56,947 nt of DNA, taken from the NCBI GenBank assembly GCA_028287465.1, contig JAQBPO010000087.1, positions 1-56,947 on the forward strand. Reading direction: 5' to 3'. The first letter of the stretch is position 1, and the number at the start of each line of letters is the position of its first letter. Made by a program: the position numbers and the translations under genes. Under the pieces are notes generated by a model. That model was not told the origin of the DNA. It saw nothing but the letters and a program-made list of their open reading frames with translations, and ran no database searches. This DNA is from Fibrobacterota bacterium (GTDB lineage Bacteria; Fibrobacterota; Fibrobacteria; UBA11236). This document shows, piece by piece, positions 48,945 through 56,947 of the stretch.

Positions 48945-49165
48945 ATGAAAGCGGAAAACGTGCAGTAGGCTTTGCAGTCCCTGGCCACTCCGGAAGCGGA
49001 GGCGGTCGCCCGGCGCTTCTTCAAGACCGGACCCGGCGAATACGGCGAAGGGGATCGCTTCCGCGGCATCAAGGTCCCGAAGGTGCGGGGCGTACCGCTT
49101 GGCCGGGTCCAAGAACCTTTGGGAACGGCGGATGGCCATCCTCGCGACCCTGAGGTACATGGGAA
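48945..49165 (+). pseudogene. Degenerate AlkD-like DNA alkylation repair gene
   Basis: The frame from the ATG at 48945 (AAGGGAAC upstream) is broken by an in-frame TAG at 48966. After it come residues typical of DNA alkylation repair (AlkD) proteins: AVARRFFKTGPGEYGEGDRF and GIKVPKVRG. The frame then fails. A second piece of the same family, LAGSKNLWERRMAILATLRYM, appears in the +1 frame from about 49096. The roughly 70 residues that should separate the two pieces are missing. So the gene carries a nonsense mutation, a frameshift and an internal deletion. Expression of a working protein is not expected. Confidence 0.75.
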
Positions 49166-49184
49166 ATCCTTGCCAGGCCGCGGA

Positions 49185-49472
49185 TTACGGCAGGCCGCAG
49201 AGCGTGGCCATGTCGTTCAGGGAATCGCGTCCCTCCGACCTCTGGGCCGAATCGGAACCCGCCAGGGAATCGACAGGCTTCCCCGAATCGGCGCGGCACA
49301 GCCCCTGGGCTTCCATGGCGCGCTTGGCCAGGACCAGTTCGGGGTGATCCAAGGGCAGGATAACGCTGTCCAAACCGGTCTTCTGGACCGGGGATGCGCC
49401 ATTTTCGCGGAACAACCTGGATTGGCCGAAGATGGCGAAGGCGACGAGGAAGAGTTTGACTACGATGAGCAT
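49185..49472 (-). CDS. Small exported or membrane protein of unknown function
   Basis: This 95-residue frame begins with a hydrophobic, signal-like segment (MLIVVKLFLVAFAIFGQS), followed by VILPLDHPELVLAKRAMEAQGLC and a Ser/Asp-rich tail ending in a Cys-containing CGLP. There is no clear ribosome site, and I do not recognise the family. The composition looks more protein-like than the other frames here, but the call is weak. It lies just downstream of the AlkD pseudogene on the opposite strand. Confidence 0.4.
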   Translation of the reverse strand: MLIVVKLFLVAFAIFGQSRLFRENGASPVQKTGLDSVILPLDHPELVLAKRAMEAQGLCRADSGKPVDSLAGSDSAQRSEGRDSLNDMATLCGLP

Positions 49473-49522
49473 TATCAGAAAATAATCTTTTGAGGTTAAC
49501 GAATGCCGTCCGCCTCGTAACG

Positions 49523-49549
49523 GAATGTAACAACGGTGGAATTACATTC
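49523..49549. promoter_or_regulatory. Inverted repeat GAATGTAA-N11-TTACATTC
   Basis: A perfect 8+8 inverted repeat with an 11-nt spacer. It is the strongest of several GTAAC/GTTAC-type elements in this region and looks like a dimeric regulator site, about 660 bp upstream of the oxidoreductase gene. Confidence 0.4.
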
Positions 49550-49781
49550 AAGGGATCTTCCGGGTTACTGTCGGCTTGCGGGCCGCTTGGGAGTAGGTCT
49601 GGAAGGCGCAGGCCGTTACAGGAACCGAATGGTTACGGAGCGGTTGCGGCAGGTTCCTCCCGGGCTTTGGCAAAGGATATGCCGTAGTGGCAAACCGGTA
49701 ACCGGGCGGGCGGGGGAGACCGGTTCGCGCGGAGGCCCCACGACGTCCTGGTTTACGGTAAGGGTCGCGAGGTATCGGGGG

Positions 49782-49800
49782 GCCTTTCCCGGTGAAAGGC
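49782..49800 (+). other. Hairpin GCCTTTC-N5-GAAAGGC
   Basis: A perfect 7-bp stem with a 5-nt loop and no following T run. It may be part of a structured leader RNA or a decayed terminator. Confidence 0.4.
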
Positions 49801-49923
49801 ATCCCCGTCGGAACCGTGGCGAGGGTATTTTGGCCTTTTGACGGGCTTTATCCTAGGAAACGCAACCGTGGAATCCGCCCGGACTCCTCGCGAAAAACAA
49901 AAATGCGGTCGGCGCTATATTTC

Positions 49924-49958
49924 GGCCCTAAAAATGCCTTTGGCGTGGCATTTTGGCC
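49924..49958 (+). other. Extended hairpin with AAAATGCC/GGCATTTT stem
   Basis: AAAATGCC (49931-49938) pairs with GGCATTTT (49947-49954) around an 8-nt loop. An outer GGCC/GGCC pair (49924-49927 and 49955-49958) is separated by a 3-nt bulge. The A-rich left arm and T-rich right arm followed by GGCC make terminator function possible but incomplete. Confidence 0.4.
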
Positions 49959-50212
49959 GGTCGAGGTGACGTCGCCGCAACCCGGTAAAGTGTCCATGGA
50001 CCCTGAAAGGGTTTATAATAAAAGGGCATGGCTAATAGCGGGTTTCGCACCCATGCCGGTAGGACGTTCCCAGCGTCGATCCCGGCATGTCAGAGCGGCC
50101 CGGGCGGCAACTCCACCCTGGGCGCCTTGCCGCTCCCGTCACTTCCAGGTTACTCCTCCAGCACACCGCACGAGTCCCATACGCCGATGGATGGGGAAAA
50201 GGGGATGACGAT

Positions 50213-53200
50213 ATGATCGCGGAAACCGGCAAGGGAGCCACGGGCAAGCGCGAACCGCGCCAACTCAACGCTTCCGAATACGCTCACCTCTCCTCCATCA
50301 ACGAAGCGCCCAATCAGGTGCTGGGCGACCACCTGATCCAGCTGGAGAATTTCCAGGACTTCACGGACAAAGGCACCCATGTCAAAGGCGGCAATGCGGG
50401 GCAACGCAAATGGACCGACAAGAGCTTCGTGCCCATCACCCTTTCCACCCAATGCATCGATTGCCTGCACTGCGTGGTGGCGTGCCCGCACCAATCCATC
50501 GGCTACGAGGTGACCGATAGGGCGCCGGAGCCGATCTTCCACATGTTCACCAAGACCTTCAACCTGCTCCCCGGGATGAACCTCGACCCCAAGACCGAGA
50601 CCCATGCGGTCAAGAAGGGCGCGACCCACTACAACCATTGCAAGGGCTGTTTCGTCTGCGCCTCCGCTTGCCCGACGGGAGCCATCCATTTCGTCCCCGC
50701 CGAGCTGGTCGATATGGAAGCGCATGACGGGCTGCCCATCACCGCCGCGGACGTGGGGAGGATCTTCAAGGTCCCTTCCGCGGAGGGCGAGCAATGGGTG
50801 CAACGCTGGATCCAGGACGCGGCCAAGGTCCTGGCGGCGCATCAGGCCCAGCTCATCGGCGGCGCGGCCCCAAAGGTGTTCAATGGATCGGTCATGTTCG
50901 CGGACTTCACCTTCCAGGCCAAGTTCGACAGCGTGTCCATCTTCCCCATCACCCCGAATACGTCCCTGCTGAAGCAGATAGAGGACCGGTCCTCCCACCA
51001 GTCCCCGGATGCGGCCCATCGCCTTCAGTTCCGCCCCTGCCTGTCCGAGGAATCGGGGTACGCCTGGCTTACGGGCTCGGCCGTCCGCGGCAAGCGTTCC
51101 CTGATGGCGCAAGGCTCCCAGAGCCTGGCCCAGATCTACGAGTTCATGAACATCAATCCCGGCCTGCATCTGCCCATCTTCATGCTGGAGCTGACCCGCG
51201 CCCTGTCCCCGGGCACCACCACCAAGCCCGATCACACCACCACCTTCCGCACTTCCGACACGGGGGAGATCATCCTCTTCGGCCGCGGCATCCAGGACGA
51301 TTACGACAAAGCCTTCCTGCTCCTGAAGGTGATGGAGTCCCAGGGCGTCTGGATCCCGGGACGCCTGGTCGTGAAGGGTTTCGTGGAGACCCATACCCTG
51401 ACCTCGGAGCGCCAGGGGCACCTGGAAAAGCTGAGCGATGCGGATGCGGACGCCTTCCTGGGACGGCCCAAGAACCCCTTCGTCTTCGACGACGATGAGA
51501 ACCGATCCATCGGCATCCTGGACATGGACAGCCGGTACGCGGAGCAGCGCCAGGCCATCGACGAGGTCCTGATGCGGGCCGGCCGGAATTTCGATCAAGC
51601 GGCCGCGGAACTGTCCGCGTTCACGGGCCGCCCGGCCATCCGCAAGGTGGGGCGTTACCCGGAGGACGGTCCGCTGGATTTCTGCATCGTGGGCCTGAAC
51701 GATCCCGACATGTCCTCGGCCGAATACGTGGCCGAGCGCCTGAACAGGCAAGGGATCCGCTGCGGCGTGGTCTCCATCAACCTGTACCGGCCCTTCCCCT
51801 CGGATGAGTTGCGCAAGTGCCTGGCCGGCTGCAAGTCCGTGGCCGTGGTGGAATACAACAACTGGTCCGGCCGTTCCGGCGGCGGCATCCTGGCCCAGGA
51901 AGTCCGCTCGTCCCTGTACGACCTGGAGAACCCGCCCTATATCATGTCCGCGACCATCGGCCTCGGCGGCCGCGCGGTGACAATCCCGTATTGGGTGACC
52001 CTGTTCCGGATGCTGGCGGACGTTTCTTCCGGCCAGGAGAATACGCGCACCCACCGGTGGCTGAAGGAATTCGCCAACGGGCACTCCTTCGTGCTGGGAA
52101 CCCGCGGCAACCCTTATCCCCAGACCGACGCGAGCTTCGACATCCCTTTGATGGAAGAGGGAGTCCGGCAGATCGCGGTGGTTGGCAAGGGCGGCCAGGG
52201 CCTGCTGCAGCTCAACTCCATTTTCACAGGCGTGGCCAGCATCCGCGGGCAGTACGCCCTTTCCATGGCCGGCTTCGGGGCCTTGCAACGCGGCGGGGGC
52301 ATCACCCTCAGCATCAAGCAGAGCAACGAGCCCATCCGGGACTGGTCCGACATCATCATGGCGGATACCATCATGGCCTTCGACGAGGACGTATCCCTTG
52401 AACCCATGCTCCGCCAGCTGGCCCCGGGGGGCGTGCTGATCCTGGACGGGGAGGAGGCCGCGGCGGAACGCTACCGCACCATGCTTCCCAAGGACAGCCG
52501 AATCATCCTCATCCCGGCCAAGCGCATCTCGCGCCGGCTGTACGGGAGTTCCGCCAGGACGAACATGATCCTGTGCGGATCCATGCTGGCCCATATGGGC
52601 GTGGACGACATGGAAGAACTGCTTTCCCTGTTGGACGGGCTGGCCCAGGTTAAGGGGATCGAAAAGGAGGCCAAGCTCCTCCTCACCTCCAAGAACCGCG
52701 AAGCCATCCTGGCGGGGTTCATGGCCTACCAAAAGGCCGCGCGCGGCGGCGACGACTGGACCGCGGTCGCGGGAGAGGCGGAACCTCCAGCGGTGGAGTC
52801 CCTGGAGGATTTCCAGGCGCGCATCCTGCCGCCCAGCCTGCTCAAGGCCTTGCCGGATCCCAAGAAGCTGCGCTGGGTGGAGAAGATGTACGCGATCAAG
52901 AAGTGGGCCTACCAGACCATGTTCCGCTTCCATCCCACCATCAACAAGGTGCAGAGCATGTACGTCAGCCTCAACGGCAAGGGTCCGTTGACGGCCGGGG
53001 ACATGGCCTGCGCGGGCTGCGGGCAGATCAACATCTTCCGCACCGTGTTCGACTACCTGGGCTACCTGCAGCAGGACAAGGGGAAGATCTACGTGAGCGA
53101 GCAGGACGGCTGCGGCACCGTTATCTCCGGCCTCAACCGCACCTCCATCTGGAACCTGCCTTACGTGCGCATCGCCTTCGAGACCGCGCACGGGGTGGCT

Positions 53201-53998
53201 TCCGGCCTGTCGCACAACGTGCCGAGCGGGGACATCGTGGTTTCCATCTCCGGCGACGGCGGCTTCATGCAGGGGCTCCGGTCGGTGGAGGACGCCCTGC
53301 ACCAGCAGGATCCCATCTTCCATATCGTGGTCATCAACCAGACCCTGGGCAATACGGGAGGCCAGGCCACCTCGACCACCATGACCGGGGCCAAGACCCG
53401 GGACGGCCACGTGTCGCGGCGGGAGCCGGTGAACTTCCTCAAGTACGCGGAGAAGTACTGCGTTCAAGGGGCGGTGGCCTCGACCGTCCATCTTTCCGAC
53501 CTGTACAAGAAGATCCAATGGGGCCATCACGTGGTCCGCGAGGAGAAGAAACCCTTCCTGCTCCTGATGCACTTCAGCTGCCTGGAACAGGGGATCAACC
53601 TGGCGCGCAGCATGGGCGCGCAGAAGATGGCCCTGGACGCGCATTTCTACAACCTGTATTCGCTGCGCTACCACGAGGTGAAGAACCGCGAGGGCAAGAC
53701 CTTGTACCTGCAGAAGCGCACCACCGTCGATTGGTTCCCCTGGACCTTCACGCGCAAGCAGTGGAAGGATCGGCTCCGCAAGTATTACGGGATCCAGAAG
53801 ATGATGGCCCATTCCGCCCATGACGAGACCATCCTCGAGCGGGATTACTGGCTGCTGCGGGGCGAGTGGAAGCATCTGGCCCATGAGATGGGTTTCTTCC
53901 GCTTCCACCTGGCCATGATCCGGAACATGTTCTCCATCCATCGCGCGACCATGGCGCGCCTCATCCATTGGGAAATCCCCAAGGAAGCGGGGCAATGA
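50213..53998 (+). CDS. Fused 2-oxoacid:ferredoxin oxidoreductase with N-terminal ferredoxin domain
   Basis: The start at 50213 (AAGGGG 8 nt upstream) gives 1261 residues. Residues 80-155 hold two [4Fe-4S] motifs (Cys81/84/87/91 and Cys143/146/149/153). A pyruvate-oxidoreductase-like alpha region follows (GSAVRGKRSLMAQGSQS; a domain II part with VGLNDPDMSSAEYVAERL and VVEYNNWSGRSGGGI). Then comes the gamma domain (VVGKGGQGLLQLNSIF), and last the thiamine-diphosphate beta domain (GDMACAGCGQINIF; ISGDGGFMQGLRSVEDAL ... NQTLGNTGGQ). This order, ferredoxin-alpha-gamma-beta, differs from classical PFOR, where the ferredoxin domain precedes the beta domain. It should interconvert a 2-oxoacid and acyl-CoA plus CO2. 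It leads the beta-oxidation operon. Confidence 0.88.
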   Translation: MIAETGKGATGKREPRQLNASEYAHLSSINEAPNQVLGDHLIQLENFQDFTDKGTHVKGGNAGQRKWTDKSFVPITLSTQCIDCLHCVVACPHQSIGYEVTDRAPEPIFHMFTKTFNLLPGMNLDPKTETHAVKKGATHYNHCKGCFVCASACPTGAIHFVPAELVDMEAHDGLPITAADVGRIFKVPSAEGEQWVQRWIQDAAKVLAAHQAQLIGGAAPKVFNGSVMFADFTFQAKFDSVSIFPITPNTSLLKQIEDRSSHQSPDAAHRLQFRPCLSEESGYAWLTGSAVRGKRSLMAQGSQSLAQIYEFMNINPGLHLPIFMLELTRALSPGTTTKPDHTTTFRTSDTGEIILFGRGIQDDYDKAFLLLKVMESQGVWIPGRLVVKGFVETHTLTSERQGHLEKLSDADADAFLGRPKNPFVFDDDENRSIGILDMDSRYAEQRQAIDEVLMRAGRNFDQAAAELSAFTGRPAIRKVGRYPEDGPLDFCIVGLNDPDMSSAEYVAERLNRQGIRCGVVSINLYRPFPSDELRKCLAGCKSVAVVEYNNWSGRSGGGILAQEVRSSLYDLENPPYIMSATIGLGGRAVTIPYWVTLFRMLADVSSGQENTRTHRWLKEFANGHSFVLGTRGNPYPQTDASFDIPLMEEGVRQIAVVGKGGQGLLQLNSIFTGVASIRGQYALSMAGFGALQRGGGITLSIKQSNEPIRDWSDIIMADTIMAFDEDVSLEPMLRQLAPGGVLILDGEEAAAERYRTMLPKDSRIILIPAKRISRRLYGSSARTNMILCGSMLAHMGVDDMEELLSLLDGLAQVKGIEKEAKLLLTSKNREAILAGFMAYQKAARGGDDWTAVAGEAEPPAVESLEDFQARILPPSLLKALPDPKKLRWVEKMYAIKKWAYQTMFRFHPTINKVQSMYVSLNGKGPLTAGDMACAGCGQINIFRTVFDYLGYLQQDKGKIYVSEQDGCGTVISGLNRTSIWNLPYVRIAFETAHGVASGLSHNVPSGDIVVSISGDGGFMQGLRSVEDALHQQDPIFHIVVINQTLGNTGGQATSTTMTGAKTRDGHVSRREPVNFLKYAEKYCVQGAVASTVHLSDLYKKIQWGHHVVREEKKPFLLLMHFSCLEQGINLARSMGAQKMALDAHFYNLYSLRYHEVKNREGKTLYLQKRTTVDWFPWTFTRKQWKDRLRKYYGIQKMMAHSAHDETILERDYWLLRGEWKHLAHEMGFFRFHLAMIRNMFSIHRATMARLIHWEIPKEAGQ

Positions 53999-55470
53999 TG
54001 GAAGGGGCCAAGGGAGCGGAGTGGTCCGAGCGCATGAGGGCCGTGGCGGTGCTCGGCGCCGGCGGCAAGATGGGAAGCGGCATCGCCTGGGTGGCCCTCA
54101 AGGCCATGGCGGAATCGGACGCGAAGGAGAACGGCGTGCCGGGTTCGGGCCGCTATGACCTGGTCCTGATCGACGCCAACCCGGAGTCCTTCCGGCGGCT
54201 GCGCGGATACCTCCGGACCCAATTGGTCAAGGTGGCGGAAAAGGGGATCGGCGACCTGCGTGCCTGGGCCAAGGATCGGGCCGACCTGATCGAGAACGGC
54301 GAAATCATCGATGCCTATGTCGACGGGGCCATGTCCATGGTCCGTTGCGAAGGGGACGTGACCGGGGCCAAGGGCGCGAAGGTGGTCTTCGAGGCCGTTT
54401 TCGAGGACCTGGCCCTGAAGAAGGAGTTGTACTCCAGGCTGAAGGCGCTTTGCGCCGAGGACACCTTCTTCCTGACGAATACCTCTTCCATCCCCATTTC
54501 CCTCCTGGATCAATCCGCGGGACTGGGCGGGCGCATCCTCGGCTTCCATTTCTACAATCCGCCCGCCGTGCAGAAGCTGGTGGAGATGATCTCCGGCCGG
54601 CAGACCCGCCCCGAACTTACGGCCCTGGGCCGGGACCTGGGGAAGGCCTTCGGGAAAATCACGGTTCCCGCCCATGACGTGGCGGGCTTCATAGGCAATG
54701 GGCATTTCATCCGTGAGTTGCTGTTCGCCTTCGGCAGGTTCCGGGAGATGCGGGCGGGGGCGGGTGCGACGGCCGGCTTGAAGGGTCCGGAAGCCCTGGT
54801 GACCCTCAATAAAGCCACCCAGGATTACCTGATCCGGCCCATGGGCCTGTTCCAGTTGCTGGACTATGTGGGGCTGGACGTATTCCAGATGATCCTGAAG
54901 GTGATGCGCGAGCATCTGGACGCCAAGGCCGCGGATGGCGTCGTGTTCGTGGACCCTACCCTGGACGCCTTGTTGGCCGCGGGTGTGCGCGGAGGACAGC
55001 TGGGATCCGGAGAGCAGAAGGACGGGCTGTTCAAATACGAACGCAACAGGATCGCCGGGGTCTTGGATATCGATGCCATAACGGATGGAGCGGATGGAGC
55101 GGATGGAGCGGAGGGCGGTCAAGGTACCAAGGGCGCGGGTATCCGCTATGTTTCCCTAGGGGACGACCGGTTCCGGGCCATTCTGGACGATACGGGAGCG
55201 GGGACCTTGGGCGCCTTTCCGGTCGGGCATGCGCCGTGGAGCAACCTGGCGAAGGACCCGGCCCGGAAGGAAAAGCTGGCCGCCTATCTCGCGAAACTGG
55301 CGGAATCGGATGCGGCAGGAGCGGTCCTGGCGCGGCGATTCCTCGCGCGTTCCCGGGCCATCGGCGCCACCTTGGTCGCGACCGGCGTGGCGGATACCCA
55401 CGAGGACGTCTCCAAGGTCCTGATGAACGGGTTTTTCCACCTTTACGGCCCCGCCGATTGGACCCATTGA
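53995..55470 (+). CDS. 3-hydroxyacyl-CoA dehydrogenase
   Basis: The start at 53995 overlaps the oxidoreductase stop (ATGATG) and gives 491 residues. The NAD-binding site is VAVLGAGGKMGSGIAWVAL, followed by VVFEAVFEDLALKKELYSRL, TNTSSIPISLLDQ and the catalytic His region ILGFHFYNPPAVQKLVEMI, then GFIGNGHFIRELLFA. The usual enoyl-CoA hydratase fusion partner is absent. Near residue 365 a short tandem repeat encodes DGADGADGAEGG, probably a flexible linker. The C-terminal 110 residues are a second dehydrogenase-like helical domain (MNGFFHLYGPADW). It would oxidise 3-hydroxyacyl-CoA in fatty-acid breakdown, with the thiolase directly downstream. Confidence 0.9.
   Translation: MMEGAKGAEWSERMRAVAVLGAGGKMGSGIAWVALKAMAESDAKENGVPGSGRYDLVLIDANPESFRRLRGYLRTQLVKVAEKGIGDLRAWAKDRADLIENGEIIDAYVDGAMSMVRCEGDVTGAKGAKVVFEAVFEDLALKKELYSRLKALCAEDTFFLTNTSSIPISLLDQSAGLGGRILGFHFYNPPAVQKLVEMISGRQTRPELTALGRDLGKAFGKITVPAHDVAGFIGNGHFIRELLFAFGRFREMRAGAGATAGLKGPEALVTLNKATQDYLIRPMGLFQLLDYVGLDVFQMILKVMREHLDAKAADGVVFVDPTLDALLAAGVRGGQLGSGEQKDGLFKYERNRIAGVLDIDAITDGADGADGAEGGQGTKGAGIRYVSLGDDRFRAILDDTGAGTLGAFPVGHAPWSNLAKDPARKEKLAAYLAKLAESDAAGAVLARRFLARSRAIGATLVATGVADTHEDVSKVLMNGFFHLYGPADWTH
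55084..55110 (+). repeat. Three tandem 9-bp repeats (GATGGAGCG) in dehydrogenase gene
   Basis: The unit GATGGAGCG occurs three times in a row and encodes Asp-Gly-Ala repeats in a linker of the 3-hydroxyacyl-CoA dehydrogenase. Copy number may vary by slippage. Confidence 0.9.
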
Positions 55471-55471
55471 A

Positions 55472-56707
55472 ATGCGGAAACCCAGGAAGAAAGTCTATTT
55501 CGGCGCCGGCTACAATACGGTCTATTTCGGATCGGGCCGCAAGGAATTCCACCCCAAGCATCCCATGCCCACCTTCGAGACCTATCTGCGCGAAGCCGCT
55601 CAAGGCACCCTGGCGCAAATCCCCCATCCGGAATTCGACGAAGGCGTGATCGCCAATTTCATGGCGGGCCGGTTCCTGAAGCAGGGCAATCTCCCCGGAT
55701 TCCTTCCCATGGCGGTCCCGGGCCTGAAGGGGAAGCCCTGCGTGCGCGTGGAAGGCGCCTGCGGATCCGGCGGGCTGGGCCTCGCGGCCGCGGTGAAGAG
55801 CATCCTCGCGGATATGGCGGACTCGGTGTTCGTGGCGGGCTTCGAGGTGCAGAACACCCTGAAGGCGGTCTATGTCGCGGATGTCCTGGCGGGGGCCGGG
55901 TATTTCAACGGCGATCGCAAGAATGGGCATGCCTATTTCTTCCCGGGGGCCTTTTCCGATCGGGCCGGCGCGTATGGGGAACGGTACGGCAAGGACGTCA
56001 TGCGCCAAGGCATGGCGAAGTGGTATGAACAGTCGATCCTTAACGCACGGAAGAATCCCAAGGCCCAGGAATACCATAATACGGTCCGTGACCTGTACCA
56101 GTTGGGCATGACTCCGCCGGACGGGCGCAAGTTCGTGCCGCACCTGAACCTCTACGATTGCTCGAAAGTCTCGGACGGCGCCTCCTCCCTTGTCGTGGCC
56201 AGCGAAGAGGGATTGCGCCGCATGGGCTTGGATAAATCCCGCATGGTGGAATTGGCTGGCTTTCAGGGGAGCGAAGGCGATATTACCGAGAAGCCCGCGG
56301 ATCCGACCGTTCTGGAAAATACCGGACGCGCGGCGAACGGGGCCCTGGAAATGGCCGGGATCGGCAAAAAGGACGTAGGCGTGCTGGAATTGCACGATTG
56401 CTTCTCCATCACCGGGCTGTTGGCCCTGGAAAGCATCGGGTTCGCCAAGGCCGGAGGCGGTCCTGGATTCGTCCTGGAAGGACGCGTTGGCGCCGAAGGC
56501 GAGCTGCCCACCAATCCGTCCGGCGGTCTCGGGGGCTTCGGCCATCCGGTAGGCGGCACGGGTGTGCGGCAGATGGTGGATTTGCTGGAACAATTGACCG
56601 GGAAGGCCCCGAACCAGGTCAAATCGGCCAAGGATCATGGTATGATGGTGAGCATGGGCGGGAACGATAAAACCGTGACCGCCCTGGTCGTGAAAAGGAC
56701 CGCCTAG
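55472..56707 (+). CDS. Acetyl-CoA acetyltransferase / SCP-x-like thiolase
   Basis: The 411-residue protein has the nucleophilic Cys in VEGACGSGGLGLAAAV, the second site in VLELHDCFSITGLLALESIG and the C-terminal NPSGGLGGFGHPVGGTG. The HDCF and GHPxGxTG arrangement matches the SCP-x/lipid-transfer type of thiolase. It would cleave 3-ketoacyl-CoA to acetyl-CoA, completing the cycle with the upstream dehydrogenase. It starts one base after the dehydrogenase stop. The acyl-CoA dehydrogenase gene follows 34 nt later, consistent with one beta-oxidation operon. Confidence 0.9.
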   Translation: MRKPRKKVYFGAGYNTVYFGSGRKEFHPKHPMPTFETYLREAAQGTLAQIPHPEFDEGVIANFMAGRFLKQGNLPGFLPMAVPGLKGKPCVRVEGACGSGGLGLAAAVKSILADMADSVFVAGFEVQNTLKAVYVADVLAGAGYFNGDRKNGHAYFFPGAFSDRAGAYGERYGKDVMRQGMAKWYEQSILNARKNPKAQEYHNTVRDLYQLGMTPPDGRKFVPHLNLYDCSKVSDGASSLVVASEEGLRRMGLDKSRMVELAGFQGSEGDITEKPADPTVLENTGRAANGALEMAGIGKKDVGVLELHDCFSITGLLALESIGFAKAGGGPGFVLEGRVGAEGELPTNPSGGLGGFGHPVGGTGVRQMVDLLEQLTGKAPNQVKSAKDHGMMVSMGGNDKTVTALVVKRTA

Positions 56708-56741
56708 CGGCATCGGAGTCGAAAGTCGACGAGGAGAGAAG

Positions 56742-56947
56742 ATGATCCAGAAGACCGGCGATTTGAAGAACATCAAGGGAATCACCGACCGCGATCGCAA
56801 GATGATCGAGGACGCGGAGGCCATGCTCGGCCCGGAACCCAGCGAAATGGGCTTCGTCAAGAACCTCTTCTGGGGGAACATCCGGCAGGATCTCGCCTTT
56901 CCCTATCCGGATACCCATAAGGACGAGAAGGAGCGTTGCGACGCCAT
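56742..56947 (+). CDS. Acyl-CoA dehydrogenase (N-terminal part, cut by window edge)
   Basis: The frame opens with ATG at 56742 after GAGGAGAGAAG and runs off the window. The visible 68 residues (AMLGPEPSEMGFVKNLFWGN and LAFPYPDTHKDEKERCDA) match the N-terminal extension of a branch of acyl-CoA dehydrogenases common in myxobacteria and related groups. It would catalyse the first step of beta-oxidation. The flavin-binding and catalytic regions lie beyond the window, so activity cannot be judged. Confidence 0.8.
   Translation, partial: MIQKTGDLKNIKGITDRDRKMIEDAEAMLGPEPSEMGFVKNLFWGNIRQDLAFPYPDTHKDEKERCDA

Larger units (their letters stand above)
49473..50212. other. Long non-coding stretch upstream of the beta-oxidation operon
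   Basis: About 740 bp without a convincing gene. It holds three perfect stems (49523-49549, 49782-49800 and 49924-49958) and many GTTAC/GTAAC words between 49495 and 49760. A consensus TATAAT at 50014-50019 has a poor -35 (TGTCCA, 17 bp upstream). It ends in the AAGGGG ribosome site of the gene at 50213. Confidence 0.6.

Noticed and set aside
49185-49472. Treating the small frame downstream of the AlkD pseudogene as a confident gene
   Set aside because: It has a signal-like start but no ribosome site and no known relatives, so it is listed only at low confidence.
50150-53995. 1281-codon open frame on the minus strand
   Set aside because: It is the antisense shadow of the fused oxidoreductase, a common effect of high GC; the plus frame has all the cofactor motifs.
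1-56947. CRISPR array, tRNA or rRNA genes
   Set aside because: No regularly spaced direct repeats, cloverleaf-like segments or ribosomal signatures were seen while reading the sequence.

Overview
The window is high-GC bacterial DNA. It looks like a chromosome segment from a free-living member of the Fibrobacterota (high-GC, probably environmental). Evidence for this: a TIGR02147 (DUF4423) regulator, a family best known as a paralogous set in Fibrobacter; several secreted enzymes that end in a common C-terminal sorting-like module; and many outer-membrane and lipoprotein genes. The taxon is inferred from gene families, not proven. I saw no rRNA, tRNA, CRISPR array or complete insertion sequence.

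Layout. 1-1553 (minus): a YncE-like propeller, cut by the window edge, and a DUF1259 protein. 1737-4917: metal (probably zinc) uptake, with a small Cys/His protein, an outer-membrane porin, a ZnuA-like binding protein and a ZnuB-like permease, but no ATPase. 5053-13533: surface and secreted proteins, namely an SGNH hydrolase, a LuxR-type response regulator, a lipoprotein with five FN3 repeats and an ice-binding-like DUF3494 domain, a large OmpA-type protein, and a DUF6807 protein. 13590-18064: a PIG3-type quinone reductase, a solo TIR-like (ThsB-type) protein, and a TIGR02147 regulator translationally coupled to a lipoprotein. 18471-26445: a GH71/99-like hydrolase, DUF488, an unknown secreted protein, an AraC regulator and a MEDS/PAS hybrid kinase. 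26666-31259: a peroxiredoxin with a DsbA-like protein, then a PepSY reductase with a TonB siderophore receptor. 31534-38543: a transposase remnant, a GH18 protein, two PQQ-type sugar dehydrogenase paralogues and a diheme cytochrome.

38770-44149 (minus) is a five-gene, tightly coupled lipid-modification operon: two CFA-type methyltransferases, a flavin oxidoreductase, DUF1365 and DUF1295. It faces a three-gene envelope operon (44270-46889), an ECF sigma factor with its membrane anti-sigma factor (47107-48509) and a ferredoxin. After an AlkD pseudogene and a long non-coding stretch, 50213 to the window end is a beta-oxidation operon: a domain-rearranged 1261-residue 2-oxoacid:ferredoxin oxidoreductase, 3-hydroxyacyl-CoA dehydrogenase, thiolase and acyl-CoA dehydrogenase (cut by the edge).

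Two regulatory patterns tie the window together. A 14-bp palindrome, approximately TTYACANNTGTRAA, occurs four times, each time upstream of a secreted-enzyme or TIGR02147 gene (18131, 18376, 31931, 36564). It is a candidate operator for a Fibrobacterota polysaccharide or sugar regulon. A GGAAC-N17-CG promoter shape precedes both the lipid operon and the ECF sigma gene, suggesting that the sigma factor controls the lipid operon and itself.
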